Of a stretch of 64,000 nt of DNA, positions 11,001-26,000 are shown one piece after another (position 1 is the first letter of the stretch; each line of letters starts with the position of its first letter). The notes beneath the pieces are model-generated. The model was given only the letters and a program-made list of their open reading frames with translations, did not search any database and had not been told where the DNA came from. Origin of the DNA: Escarpia spicata (lineage: Eukaryota > Annelida > Polychaeta > Sabellida > Siboglinidae); contig OZ023206.1 of assembly GCA_963995525.1 (NCBI GenBank), positions 71,398,490-71,462,489 of the forward strand. Direction: 5' to 3'. The position numbers and the translations under genes are program-made.

Positions 11001-14000
11001 CCGGCCATGGCCAACATGGCCGGAGCAGTTCCTATTGTAAGTAGGTAGGACATATTTCTTTATTTTGTTACTTTCCTGGATATTTTGAGCAATTTATTGG
11101 TAGTTTATTTTGCAAAGATGTCACCGAAAATTAGTGGAAACCTACATTAGAAAAACAGGTTTCCGGTATTTTAAAAGCTTGAGATAGCCATCATTGGATT
11201 AGATGGCAGTTGAAGTTTTCGTGTTCTAAAGTACATATTGACTTGTGTTCAAGGATGAAATCGATACACAATTTGATTAATGCTAGTCAGATTTCCGGCA
11301 AACATAAAAGGTTTTCATTTATTTTGTAGCCTAATAAAAGATGAACTCAATTGAAATAAGTCTTAAAATGATGGGAAGGTTGTGTTATGTTTTAATCTAA
11401 CACAAATAAGGAATAAGTTCCAAAGAGTTGGCACGGCAACTGAGAAAGTCCCAGTTCCATTGTTAGTGTCAATTCAGGGAACAAAAACATAACTAGGTTA
11501 CAGGTGCTGTGTAGATTTTCTTGCAGGAGTGAATATGTCGGTGGCATACCTAGGACAGAGTCAAACTGATCGTCAGTTTGTCCTCTTGTTACACGCTGTC
11601 TCTTGTACTGCCTCAGTGGCTTCCTCGCAAGTCTGAGGACACAGCTACATGTTACAAAGACTGAGGACACAAAGGTATATGTTACATAGACTGAGGACAC
11701 ACTGCTACATGTTACAGGGACTGCAGACACTGCTAAATGTTACAGAGACTGAAGACACACAGCTACATGTTACAGAGACGGAGGACACACAGCTACATGT
11801 TACAGACTGAGGACACACAGCTACTTGATACAGAGACGGAGGACACATAGCTACATGTTACAGACTGAGGACACACAGCTACATGTCACAGAGACGGAGA
11901 ACACAGCTACATGTTATAGAGACTGAGGACACAGCTACATGTTACAGAGACTGAGGACACAGCTACATGTTACAGAGACTGGGGGCACACAGCTACATGT
12001 TACAGAGACTGGGGACACACAGCTACATGTTACAGACTGAGGACACACAGCTACTTGATACAGAGACGGAGGACACAGCTACATGTTACAGACTGAGGAC
12101 ACACAGCTACATGTTACAGAGACGGAGGACACACAGCTACATGTTACAGACTGAGGACACACAGCTACTTGATACAGAGACGGAGGACACAGCTACATGT
12201 TACAGAGACTGAGGACACACAGCTACATGTTACAGAGACTAAGGACACACAGCTACTTGATACAGAGACCAAGGACACACAGCTACATGTTACAGAGACC
12301 GAGGACACACAGCTACATGTTACAGAGACGGAGGACACACAGCTACATGTTACAGACTGAGGACACACAGCTACTTGATACAGAGACGGAGGACACAGCT
12401 ACATGTTACAGACTGAGGACACACAGCTACATGTTACAGAGACGGAGGACACACAGCTACATGTTACAGACTGAGGACACACAGCTACTTGATACAGAGA
12501 CGGAGGACACAGCTACATGTTACAGAGACTGAGGACACACAGCTACATGTTACAGAGACTAAGGACACAGCTACTTGATACAGAGACCAAGGACACACAG
12601 CTACATGTTACAGAGACCGAGGACACACAGCTACATGTTACAGAGACTGAGGACACACAGCTACATGTTACATTTTAAGTATGTATTTTATGATAATTGT
12701 TTTTGTTTTTAATCTACTGATGTTTACACAGCATTATTATCTGAATTTGTTTATTTTTTATATTTTAATTTGTTTATTTCTTACTATCTATATTTTAGTT
12801 TTACGTAAAGCGTTACGAACGTCATGGGTATGGCGCTATAAAATAAAGATTATTATATTATTATTAATACAGCTACATGTCACAGAGACTACAGAGTGAC
12901 ACACCTCTCAACGGATGTCACATGTGCCACAGTGGCGCCCTCTGGTTGAACTCCTACAAAACATGGTGAGGAAATATTAAGCCCCAACTTATCAACCCAT
13001 CCTATTTCAATGACTGTGGTGAAGCCTCCTCGTACGAAATGCTGCTGGGCTTTTTAAACATTGTTAACAACAGATTTGCATTATGCTTTGTACTGCTTAC
13101 GTTGCTCCAGTTCACTCAGCTGTATGAATGAGTACCTGGCTATAGACAGTGATGGATATTTGTGTACGAACAGTCTTCGCGCATTAATTGCAGCGTGGCT
13201 GGATGCTTCCCAGAGAAGTCGAGATGGTGTTCGATTGAACAGGTCTGCCAGGGAGTAAAGTGTAAAGCGCTTTGAGCAGTCCTGAGGACTGGATACTGCG
13301 CTATATAAGAACTTACCTTTTTACGTTGAAAGACAGTCACCAATGCAAGTTCATCATAATTGTAACGTAACTAAACCAACCCTGTCCTTCCAGCCTGTAC
13401 GGTGGTACCTCACTATTAAGGTCACATTGGGACTCCGCAAGAGTACCCTGAATGGCCAGGTGACCCTATTAGCAAGACTAAGTTCCTGCACTTTCCTGTG
13501 ACATAAATAATTTTGGATTATCCTAGGCTGACCTTAATTGTGAGTTGGCTGCATTACCGAGGTGTCCGTAAAGCAAGGATCGACTGTAATTATTAGTAGG
13601 AAGTTCACCAAATGAGTTGTGCTGACAGACACCAATGGTCCTTGCGGTAGCCCTGCCTCCCTCCATCAGACATCAAGGGTCCTTGCGGTAGCCCTGCCTC
13701 CCTCCACCAGACACCAAGGGTCCTTGCGGTGGCCCTGCCTCCCTCCACCAGACACCAAGGGTCCTTGCGGTAGCCCTGCCTCCCTCCACCAGACACCAAG
13801 GGTCCTTGCGGTGGCCCTGCCTCCCTCCACCAGACACCAAGGGTCCTTGCGGTGGCCCTGCCTCCCTCCACCAGACACCAAGGGTCCTTGCGGTGGCCCT
13901 GCCTCCCTCCACCAGACACCAAGGGTCCTTGCGGTGGCCCTGCCTCCCTCCACCAGACACCAAGGGTCCTTGCGGTAGTCCTGCTCCCTCCACAAGCCTA

Positions 14001-17000
14001 CATTTTTAATGGCATGTTTGCAACTTAAACATTTCACTAACACAACATTCAAACTGCAGACAATGTTTCAGACTGATTAAATGCAATTGTGCGGGCAGCA
14101 AACCTTCGACATATCTACTTCAGTACTGAGAATATTATACTACAAACTGTGGAACAGACAAAGTCGGCTGAACAAATTATTAACGGTTTCAGTGCCACCG
14201 AGCCGATTCCGCCGATCACCGGTTTTGTCGTGCAGCTGATTGCGCCGATTTTTTGTTTTACAACATGTATACTGGCAATGGCTGTGACACCATTTTAAAA
14301 TGACCGATAAGAATAATCATTTCAAGAGGGAGGTGTTCGGCCGCTGGTTTCACAATTACATTTAGATTTGTACTAGTTTAACAGTGAAAATAAACTGGAT
14401 GTCATAACCAAAAAATCTAATTTTATATGACAATGCTTACGATACAAAATGCATCGGATGATGTATTAGTGAGAGCAAGTTGTTGTGTCATCTGACTGTT
14501 ATGTTTTGGGGACTAAATACAAAATGATCGGCCCTTTCAGGAAATGTATAGTTTACTTGTTGATATTTGAACACTAACGGCATAAAACAGAAGTTTAGAA
14601 TGGCGTACAATTCTCAAAAAAGACTTGGTACTTCTTGTATACCTGCGCAATTAAGGCTGGCAATAAAACGGCCAAGAATCACAACTGGTGAGAATTGAAA
14701 TACCAATGAAAATGCAGTACTATTGTCAAGAAACGAACAGACCTTCTTGCTGAGAACTGGACGAACCAATGTCTCCCTGACAGTTGAACGCATGCTCCTC
14801 AATGCCCTCTAGTGGGAAGTACTTGAAGCACATTGGACATTCGGCTTGTTGCTGTGGCAACAGACATCAATTTGTACTAGGTAATGGATATATGCATGCA
14901 TCAACAACAGTAACCCAGTGACCAACTGCACTGGGGTATTCAGAACCGATAGTTGAAACTCAGATTATTTTATTTCCCATCAAAACAGGAACAATTTTGG
15001 AAAGTCACACAGTTTCCTATAAATAGGCAATTATATGCACAGCTGCTTAAAGATATAAATCTACCTATTGTCTGAAGGTTTGAATCTACAATATTTTTTG
15101 ATGTTCGAATTTCTTAAAGTTTTAGAATGTTTTAATCAGCAGCTGTCTGATGATGTTTGAATGTTTCAAGCATGTTACATATTCATAGGTTTCAATCTAA
15201 CAAATGTTTGAAGATTTCGATCTCCCAATGCTGAAACTGGAATTTCTTTATTTGACAGGAGAAAAGAAATTCTTGCGCATAAAAAGACTGCTTGGAGACT
15301 CTGACAAAGGGGTAAAGAATATGACGCTAGTGTGAGAGCCACCTTTAGGGCTGGGTCGACTCAATCCCCAAGTGTTGAGACATTCAATTATTCCCACCCT
15401 CTGGGTTTGGTAGAAATTCTACACAATCGTAGGAATGTATTGTAAGCAATGACAAGATGACAGGAACTTGTCAAAGAGACCAGTTGTCAGGTATGGCAAA
15501 AAACTTCTTTTCAAGCTTTGTCTCAAAAGAAATTTTAAACTGTCAATTAAACTTTTACACAATAGTCTGTATTTAAATATAAAACATATTTCTCAGAATG
15601 TACAGATATTCCGGACCAAATTTTTTTTTTTTAATCAAATTGTTTGTGATGTAAATAATGTATAATAAAATATACCTTTTTTTGTTCCACTTCTATAGCA
15701 GCTCTGTTTTGTTCCTCTCTCATTTGTTGTTGCTGCTGTTGTTGTTGCTGTTGTTGCTGCTGCTGCTCTTGTAGTTGTTGTTGTTGTCGCTGCTGTTGTT
15801 TTTGTGGTTGCCACAGGTCCTCATCCTCACTACTACTGATCTCCAACAACGATCCCTGCGTGCCAACTGATCCCTCTCCAGTCACTGCCGTGACCTTCCG
15901 ATGCAGGAAACTGGCTGCCCCAGACACCACTGTTTGGGCAATGCTGGCAACGGCTGAAATCACACGTCCTCTTTGGTTCGCCCTGGTCTCCTTGACAACT
16001 GGGCTGGTCTCCTTGACAACCGGGCTGGTCTCCTTGACAACCGGGATAGTCTCCTTGACAACCGCTTGGGATTCAACTCGATTCCTCGCATCCTCAGTTC
16101 CATCACCCATCTGTCTTTCTGGTGGCTTCCGTTGAACTTTAGCTATCGGTTTGAAATAGCCGTCAAAGCTGCTCATATTACTACTGGTAGCTGGGTGTTC
16201 TTCCAAACCTACATCGTCCTTTCCCGTGTCCTGTTGACTGTTCGTATCAGCCTGTTCACATTTTAATTTAGTTTTCACATCACTGTCATCTCCACTGCTA
16301 TTCTCATCGTCCGTAAACAAATCCTGTGGGATTTTTGTCACACCCTTTAATATCGATTGCCTCCCAGTACCACGCCCAGTTTTGCATTTTGCTGTTCCAC
16401 GCTGCCAAGTTAAACCGAGCCGCCTGGTGGCTTTGGCAGGAACTGCATCCCCAACTGTAGCCCGACCTTGCATCAAGATGATGTTTAAGGTGTCTTCATG
16501 GTCTAACTGCTTCCTGGAAATGTTCACCTTTCTATCCATTTTTCCGGTAGACTGCGCCTTCTGCGCTGCAGGCGATTTCAACCACTCACCAGGTGGCGTA
16601 TCGGGAATACTTTCAAGGTTCTCATTCTTGTTCTGCTGTACTTTTTTCTCCGTTATTGCAGCTTTACTTGCAGGTTTTCCCGTGCGAGCCGGCACTCGCT
16701 TTTTTATACGTTCTTTCAAGTTGGGCAGCCAATCAACATCCTTATCACTACTGTTGTTATCGCTGTCCAAAAACGTCCGGGGAGAATTTTCATCCAATCT
16801 AGCATTAGAAAATTCTTCATCGCTATTCAGCCCTTCGATTTTCGCATTTTGACCTCTGAGACGTTTTGTTATGCCCACTCTGTCGGCAGATGTTTCCTCT
16901 TCTGCCTGTCGAAGTTCGATGGTATTGGTCATGTGACAGCCTACACAGACTGGGGGGCCCCAGGGAACCATGACAACAGAGTGATCCTGCAGGCATCTTA

Positions 17001-20000
17001 GATTCGTCTGATCCTCCCTGAAGAACTCAATGATTCGCTGCGTACACTGACTAGTGGATACACCTGGTGGAGTGAAGTAGCGACGACTCTCGATGAGCTG
17101 AATGGTAAAATGAATCAACAGGATTAACGTAAATCCACCTGCAAATCTATCTCAACTATACTAATAAGTATATTTGTATGATGCAGTCTATCTCACGGTA
17201 GTTATTAAAAAGCATGTACTACACTTAATTAATCAATGATAATAAATTAGTAAAAATATGGCACATATCGTTAAATATAAAATTCATTACCTTAATAAAT
17301 GTTTAGCAATATACAAATATACATGCCTCGTTTGCTGTTGTGCTTGCCCTCAAACAGCATAAGGCCTTCCAGCAGGCATCCATGTTTTATCAACTATTAT
17401 AGCAATCTACAGTTTAGTCATGCTTCCAAAATATCAGCTAGATAATAAAATCCACTGAATGTCAGCGAGATTGTTTGAGAGGTGTGGAAACAAGACTGTG
17501 ACATTTTAATGAATATGTACTCTTGTAAATATCTAACTTACACACCTTTTTCTTCCGTGTCCTGCAACAGAGAAACTGTAGTTATTATGGGGTATTGTTT
17601 AAATGAACTCCAAAAGCATTAGGTAAGTTAAAAAAATTTAATAATAGAAATGTTGCAAGCCCATTTAGCTATTGCCACATTGTGACAAACTGGTCTGTGA
17701 CAGATATTTAGTGAGAATAATTTAAAACTGCAACATCAGAAAAAACATTTTAATTAGTTTAAATATTACTCTTGTTACCGGGGATACCATCAATCACAGG
17801 GATTCGTTGCATTTCTTTCATGTTAAAATTTGTTGTCAAAATGATAACACATTTTTAATACAAAAAATTATCATTATTTGTTTGTTTAACCATTTCAGTA
17901 CAACAGGCCGAATTTCCGGCCACACCATCTGTGGCGCTTCAGTACAACAGGCCGGTTATTTGGCATTAACGATGTCTGCTATTCAAATCGTTTTTATTCA
18001 TAATTATCCACTAGATGGAGCCACTTGTTGTACGGTTGTCAAGGCTATTCAGCAGTGGTGATCGCTTATTATCGCTCAATAATAGTTTACTGGGATTTTC
18101 GCTGTTTTTAATGATGGATTATCAAAATCTGCGGTGGTCACAATGGCGGATGGTATTACTTCAACTAGCGATTTATTACTGTATGTTTTGGACAGATTTG
18201 ATAGATTTAGCGGAAGAATCTTTGTCAGATGTTGATGATCGACACAATAACGATGTCGGAGATTTTAGTATACAACTGTGTTCAGCAACTATAAAAATGT
18301 TAAAATCTTGGCGGAATGTAAAACGACATGGCTCATTTTATTCACTGATTATCGTACTTTCTGAAAATATATAACATTCCTATTCATAAAACGCATTTTT
18401 GTTGCTAAAATCTGGACTTGAAGTGAGGTAGTCCATTGTCTTGCATATTCACTGGGAATGCAGTATTCAGTGGTCACAGCTGGTCAGGGATGTAGTACTG
18501 AAATGGTTAACTTAGTAAAACAATTGTATTTTAGTACTTCTCATTCTTAAGAGGCAGGATGGCACATTTAATAAACATGCCTCTGATGGTTTTTCAAAGA
18601 AAATGCACATCTCCTTAGAACAAGACCTACCATTTATTGACTAGCTTCATTGATGGTGACTCTGGTGCAATGTTCCCAAGAAGCTTGTCATTCTGTATCG
18701 CAATAAGAACATTAACGGGTTAATTAATAATAATAAACACACAAAATAATGTGTCTATGGCCATCTGTAAACAAATAAAAATTACTTTAACAGTTTATGA
18801 AATAGAATAATAAGTCACATGTATACCGTATTCATTCTATTAAGCGTACATGCCCTAATTAGCATGCACCCCCCCATTAGCAATGTCTGACACCGTAACA
18901 GAGAGCTCCCAAGCCCACCTTCACTGTTGAATCCATCAGTGTAATTTAATTTCTACCAATGTCACACTAGATTCAAAGCTCAGTGATGAAAAGATATCGA
19001 AAGGTCCACACAAATAATGAGACTTTACAGTGTTCTTGTGTCATTTTCCTCATATGAATGAATACGTTATATCAAAATTAAGATGACAGACTTAGAGAGA
19101 TCTGAGAAGGGCAGGTACGAATGGGAGAGTGAGAGAACATGGCAGAAGAGGGAGAGAGATGGAGCCTGGAGAGAAACTGTACTGAGGGTAAAACGTAACA
19201 GGTGACGTGGACCCCCCACCACAAAGGGAAGAAGGATGTATTATCATTACTCTTGGTCAGCAGACCGTCTATTAAATCGTGTTACTGCTAATTTTCATAT
19301 TCCGCCATGTTGTTTTGCATAATTTTAATCACCAAATTTCACGAATTGGGTTGAATCTTACTAACGGGTTTGGCAAAATATAATTACAATTATTTCATTG
19401 ACAACTCGTCACTAATGTGCTTGAATGTTCATGAAAATCGGTTTCAAGAACATCCAGTGAAATTCAAGGATACTCGAATGAAAAAATCAAATTCAAGAAC
19501 ATTCAAGACTTTCGGGGATCTGTGCGAACCCTGATTAAAAGAAAATCTCAAGAAACACAATTTGACCACATTGACAGAGTATTCAACCACATGGAACAAT
19601 TATGACATGTATCTGCTTGCAGATGATCCCAGCCCTGAAAAATATTCTATTTTGTCTACCTACATGTAATAACTGGCCCCAAAACAATTATTCCATTGTA
19701 TCTACCTACAGGTAGAAAGTTCATGAAGAGAAACAATGATACCATATTATCTACCTGCTAGTAATCCCTGATCCACAAACAATTATTCCATCTTATCTAC
19801 CTACTAATAATCCCTGGTCCAGAAACAGTTATTCCATCTTATCTACCTGCTAATAATCCCTGGTCCAGAAACAATTATTCCATCTTATCTACCTGCTAGT
19901 AATCCCTGGTCCAGAAACAATTATTCCATCTTATCTACCTGCTAGTAATCCCTGGTCCGCAAACAATGATACCATCTTATCTACATGCTGGTAATCTCTG

Positions 20001-23000
20001 ATCCACAAACAATTATTCCATCTTATCTATCTGCTAGTAATCCCTGGTCCACATACAATGATTCCATTTTATCTACCTGCTAATAATCCCTGGTCCAGAA
20101 ACAATTATCCCATCTTATCTACCTGTTAGTAATCCCTGGTCCACAAACAATGATACCATCTTATCTACATGTTAGTAATCCCTGGTCCACAAACAGTGAT
20201 TGCATCTTATCTACCTGCTAGTAATTCCTGGTCCACAAACAATTATTCCATCTTATCTACCTACTAGTAATCCCTGGTCCACAAACAATGATACCATCTT
20301 ATCTACATGCTAGTAATCCCTAGTCCACAAACAATTGTTCCATCTTATCTACCTGCTAGTAATCCCTGGTCCACAAACAATTATTCCATCTTTTCTACCT
20401 GCTAGTAATCCCTGGTCCACAAACAATTATTCCATCTTATTTACCTGCTAGTAATCTCTGGTCCGGAAACAATTATCCCATCTTATCTACCTACTAATAA
20501 TCCCTGGTCCAGAAACAATTATCCCATCTACCTGCTAATAATCCCTGGTCCAGAGACAATTATCCAATCTTATCTACCTGCTAATAATCCCTGGTCCACA
20601 AACAATTATCCCATCTTATCTACCTGCTAATCATTCCTGGTCCAGAAACAATTATCCCATCTTATCTACCTGCTAATCATTCCTGGTCCAGAAACAATTA
20701 TCCCATCTTATCTACCTGCTAATCATTCCTGGTCCACAAACAATTATCCCATCTTATCTACCTGCTAATCATTCCTGGTCCACAAACAATTATCCCATCT
20801 TATCTACCTGCTAATCATTCCTGGTCCACAAACAATTATTCCATCTTATCTACCTACTAATAATCTCTGGTACACAAACAATTATCCCATCTTATCTACC
20901 TGCTAATAATCCCTGGTCCACAAACAATTATCCCATCTTATCTACCTGCTAATCATTCCTGGTCCAGAAACAATTATCTCATCTTATCTACCTGCTAATC
21001 ATTCCTGGTCCACAAACAATTATCCCATCTTATCTACCTACTAATAATCTCTGGTACACAAACAATTATCCCATCTTATCTACCTGCTAATCATTCCTGG
21101 TCCAGAAACAATTATCCCATCTTATCTACCTGCTAATAATCTCTGGTCCACAAACAATTATCCCATCTTATCTACATGCTAATCATTCCTGGTCCAGAAA
21201 CAATTATCCCATCTTATCTACCTGCTAATCATTCCTGGTCCACAAACAATTATCCCATCTTATCTACCTACTAATAATCTCTGGTACACAAACAATTATC
21301 CCATCTTATCTACCTGCTAATCATTCCTGGTCCACAAACAATTATCCCATCTTATCTACCTGCTAATCATTCCTGGTCCAGAAACAATTATCCCATCTTA
21401 TCTACCTGCTAATCATTCCTGGTCCACAAACAATTATCCCATCTTATCTACCTGCTAATCATTCCTGGTCCACAAACAATTATCCCATCTTATCTACCTG
21501 CTAATAATCTCTGGTCCACAAACAATTATCCCATCTTATCTACCTGCTAATCATTCCTGGTCCAGAAACAATTATCCCATCTTATCTACCTGCTAATCAT
21601 TCCTGGTCCACAAACAATTATCCCATCTTATCTACCTACTAATAATCTCTGGTACACAAACAATTATCCCATCTTATCTACCTGCTAATCATTCCTGGTC
21701 CAGAAACAATTATCCCATCTTATCTACCTGCTAATCATTCCTGGTCCAGAAACAATTATCCCATCTTATCTACCTGCTAATCATTCCTGGTCCAGAAACA
21801 ATTATCCCATCTTATCTACCTGCTAATCATTCCTGGTCCAGAAACAATTATCCCATCTTATCTACCTGCTAATCATTCCTGGTCCACAAACAATTATCCC
21901 ATCTTATCTACCTGCTAATCATTCCTGGTCCACAAACAATTATCCCATCTTATCTACCTGCTAATCATTCCTGGTCCACAAACAATTATTCCATCTTATC
22001 TACCTACTAGTAATCCCTGGTCCACAAACAATGATACCATCTTATCTACATGCTAGTAATCCCTAGTCCACAAACAATTGTTCCATCTTATCTACCTGCT
22101 AGTAATCCCTGGTCCACAAACAATTATTCCATCTTTTCTACCTGCTAGTAATCCCTGGTCCACAAACAATTATTCCATCTTATCTACCTGCTAGTAATCT
22201 CTGGTCCGGAAACAATTATCCCATCTTATCTACCTACTAATAATCCCTGGTCCAGAAACAATTATCCCATCTACCTGCTAATAATCCCTGGTCCAGAGAC
22301 AATTATCCAATCTTATCTACCTGCTAATAATCCCTGGTCCACAAACAATTATCCCATCTTATCTACCTGCTAATCATTCCTGGTCCAGAAACAATTATCC
22401 CATCTTATCTACCTGCTAATCATTCCTGGTCCAGAAACAATTATCCCATCTTATCTACCTGCTAATCATTCCTGGTCCACAAACAATTATCCCATCTTAT
22501 CTACCTGCTAATCATTCCTGGTCCACAAACAATTATCCCATCTTATCTACCTGCTAATCATTCCTGGTCCACAAACAATTATTCCATCTTATCTACCTAC
22601 TAATAATCTCTGGTACACAAACAATTATCCCATCTTATCTACCTGCTAATAATCCCTGGTCCACAAACAATTATCCCATCTTATCTACCTGCTAATCATT
22701 CCTGGTCCAGAAACAATTATCTCATCTTATCTACCTGCTAATCATTCCTGGTCCACAAACAATTATCCCATCTTATCTACCTACTAATAATCTCTGGTAC
22801 ACAAACAATTATCCCATCTTATCTACCTGCTAATCATTCCTGGTCCAGAAACAATTATCCCATCTTATCTACCTGCTAATAATCTCTGGTCCACAAACAA
22901 TTATCCCATCTTATCTACATGCTAATCATTCCTGGTCCAGAAACAATTATCCCATCTTATCTACCTGCTAATCATTCCTGGTCCACAAACAATTATCCCA

Positions 23001-26000
23001 TCTTATCTACCTACTAATAATCTCTGGTACACAAACAATTATCCCATCTTATCTACCTGCTAATCATTCCTGGTCCACAAACAATTATCCCATCTTATCT
23101 ACCTGCTAATCATTCCTGGTCCAGAAACAATTATCCCATCTTATCTACCTGCTAATCATTCCTGGTCCACAAACAATTATCCCATCTTATCTACCTGCTA
23201 ATCATTCCTGGTCCACAAACAATTATCCCATCTTATCTACCTGCTAATAATCTCTGGTCCACAAACAATTATCCCATCTTATCTACCTGCTAATCATTCC
23301 TGGTCCAGAAACAATTATCCCATCTTATCTACCTGCTAATCATTCCTGGTCCACAAACAATTATCCCATCTTATCTACCTACTAATAATCTCTGGTACAC
23401 AAACAATTATCCCATCTTATCTACCTGCTAATCATTCCTGGTCCAGAAACAATTATCCCATCTTATCTACCTGCTAATCATTCCTGGTCCAGAAACAATT
23501 ATCCCATCTTATCTACCTGCTAATCATTCCTGGTCCACAAACAATTATCCCATCTTATCTACCTGCTAATCATTCCTGGTCCAGAAACAATTATCCCATC
23601 TTATCTACCTGCTAATCATTCCTGGTCCACAAACAATTATCCCATCTTATCTACCTGCTAATCATTCCTGGTCCACAAACAATTATCCCATCTTATCTAC
23701 CTGCTAATCATTCCTGGTCCACAAACAATTATTCCATCTTATCTACCTACTAATAATCTCTGGTACACAAACAATTATCCCATCTTATCTACCTGCTAAT
23801 AATCCCTGGTCCACAAACAATTATCCCATCTTATCTACCTGCTAATCATTCCTGGTCCAGAAACAATTATCTCATCTTATCTACCTGCTAATAATCTCTG
23901 GTCCACAAACAATTATCTCATCTTATCTACCTGCTAATAATCTCTGGTCCACAAACAATTATCCCATCTTATCTACCTACTAATAATCTCTGGTACACAA
24001 ACAATTATCCCATCTTATCTACCTGCTAATCATTCCTGGTCCAGAAACAATTATCCCATCTTATCTACCTGCTAATAATCTCTGGTCCACAAACAATTAT
24101 CCCATCTTATCTACATGCTAATCATTCCTGGTCCAGAAACAATTATCCCATCTTATCTACCTGCTAATCATTCCTGGTCCACAAACAATTATCCCATCTT
24201 ATCTACCTACTAATAATCTCTGGTACACAAACAATTATCCCATCTTATCTACCTGCTAATCATTCCTGGTCCACAAACAATTATCCCATCTTATCTACCT
24301 GCTAATCATTCCTGGTCCAGAAACAATTATCCCATCTTATCTACCTGCTAATCATTCCTGGTCCACAAACAATTATCCCATCTTATCTACCTGCTAATCA
24401 TTCCTGGTCCAGAAACAATTATCCCATCTTATCTACCTGCTAATCATTCCTGGTCCACAAACAATTATCCCATCTTATCTACCTGCTAATCATTCCTGGT
24501 CCACAAACAACTATCCCATCTTATCTACCTGCTAATAATCCCTGGTCCACAAACAACTATCCCATCTTATCTACCTTCAGGTAATCCCAGGCCTAGAAAT
24601 AATTATTATATTGTATCTATTGCAGGCAATCCACGTAGAAAGTAAATGGCCAGAAACAATGAGTCCATCTTTTCTACCTGCAGGTAATCCCATGCCCAGA
24701 AGATAGGTCTCTTGGCAGACGGTCCACCTTCCTCTGGGACCAATTTCCTTTTCCGTGGACCAATGACATCATCTTTTGGACCACTGCAAACAATGCCCAT
24801 TTTCACATCATTGCAAAACACAAATACGTGTCACATCAAGACAACGATTATTGTGTTGTTAGACATGGTGAAGTTTTGTTATGTTTATTTACCAAAATTA
24901 AGGTGTTTTTTGTGGGCTAGGATCAGTCTTTATCTTAAGAAAATATCTAAAATTTCTGACATGTTCACACGGTTCATGTTTCCGTTCATGTTTCCCATGT
25001 AACATATAACTATAGGTGGATTTATAGCGTTTTAGACATTTGAAACTCGTACACTTCACTGGCTGTTTACAAGTATTCTATTGCAAACACAACTGTCCTG
25101 TAGACATCTGCAGTGCATCCAGTAGTATTTCTTTCACATATATCTTAGAAATACCTCAGGTGTTCTTGGGATGTTTCATTATCTTGACTGTTCCCATGGC
25201 AACATGACTGTGAACCATTCGCCGTGGTCTGACCGGTGGCGCCACCACCAGGAGAGTTATTGTCACTGAACATATCTTGTGTCTCATCAGAATCAACGTC
25301 TTGTGATTGTTTCCCCTAAAATCACAACCAAATCAGAACATATTGATATTTCTATCAATTACAAGCAAGTTTGAAGCACCTAATGTAGCTAAATTAATTA
25401 TTAAAATATGTAAAGACAATGAAGGTGTTTACCAAATTATTGAAACAATTATTATGCATTGATTTGAAACCACTTTTATACATTCTTTCTCTGAAATTAT
25501 TATACCTTTTCATCATCCTCACTGACATAGATGCACAAACTTTGTACTAGTAAGAAAACCTGTTTGTTTACGTCACAAATTTGTGAAAGCCCTAAGGGGG
25601 TTTTAGTTAGAATACCCTTTAAAAAACAATTGGGGTGCTAACTAGTTGTATCTGTTAGTGCTGCCACCGATACTTAAATGTCACAGAACAAGCTTAAAAA
25701 CAGGTTTTGTGAGAACAAAATTGAAGCCACAATAAAATATACTTGTCTAAATTACTTAGCGTAACATGCGTCATACCATAATTATCCAGAAATCAATAAA
25801 AAAATACAATGTTATCATTTAATTATGTAACACTGTACTAACACCCCTATTTGATGAACGAAGCTGGATTTATGAAACTGTAAAAAATCATAGCAAAAAA
25901 GCTCGCCATGCAAATATAGTAGGCTGTGTCATTGCACTCTTTATGACTTGGCTGAAAATGTTCACATGAGCGAGGAAAGTTTAAATTGTTGATGCATCTA

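Larger units (their letters stand above)
17098..24677 (-). other. Intron 7 of the RAP80-like gene
   Basis: This 7.6-kb intron holds a piggyBac-like relic (17886-18510), purine-rich sequence around 19080-19200 and the 46-bp array (19650-24600). Nothing else coding was seen. Confidence 0.7.

Noticed and set aside
10527..11048. 173-codon plus-strand open frame
   Set aside because: No splice or start context and no recognisable motif. Its left end is the shadow of exon 10 on the minus strand.
11553..11637. Candidate minus-strand exon encoding KPLRQYKRQRVTRG between CCTCAG and GTATGC, next to the 30-bp array
   Set aside because: It is open only in phase 2 in and phase 1 out, which does not follow exon 9 (phase 1 out). 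The exon at 10527-10587 joins exons 9 and 11 directly. It may be an unused or alternative exon, so I also did not count the 30-bp array as splice-anchored.
13605..14052. Long reading frames on both strands over the 41-bp array (KDPWCLVEGG-type repeats)
   Set aside because: Open only because the tandem unit lacks stops. No splice context joins it in frame to the RAP80-like gene.
16382..16852. 156-codon plus-strand frame
   Set aside because: Shadow of exon 8. Composition (Phe/Ser/Leu-rich) is what the complement of Lys/Glu/Ser codons gives.
6733..24600. CRISPR-like arrays
   Set aside because: Units are directly tandem with no unique spacers, in a eukaryotic intron context.
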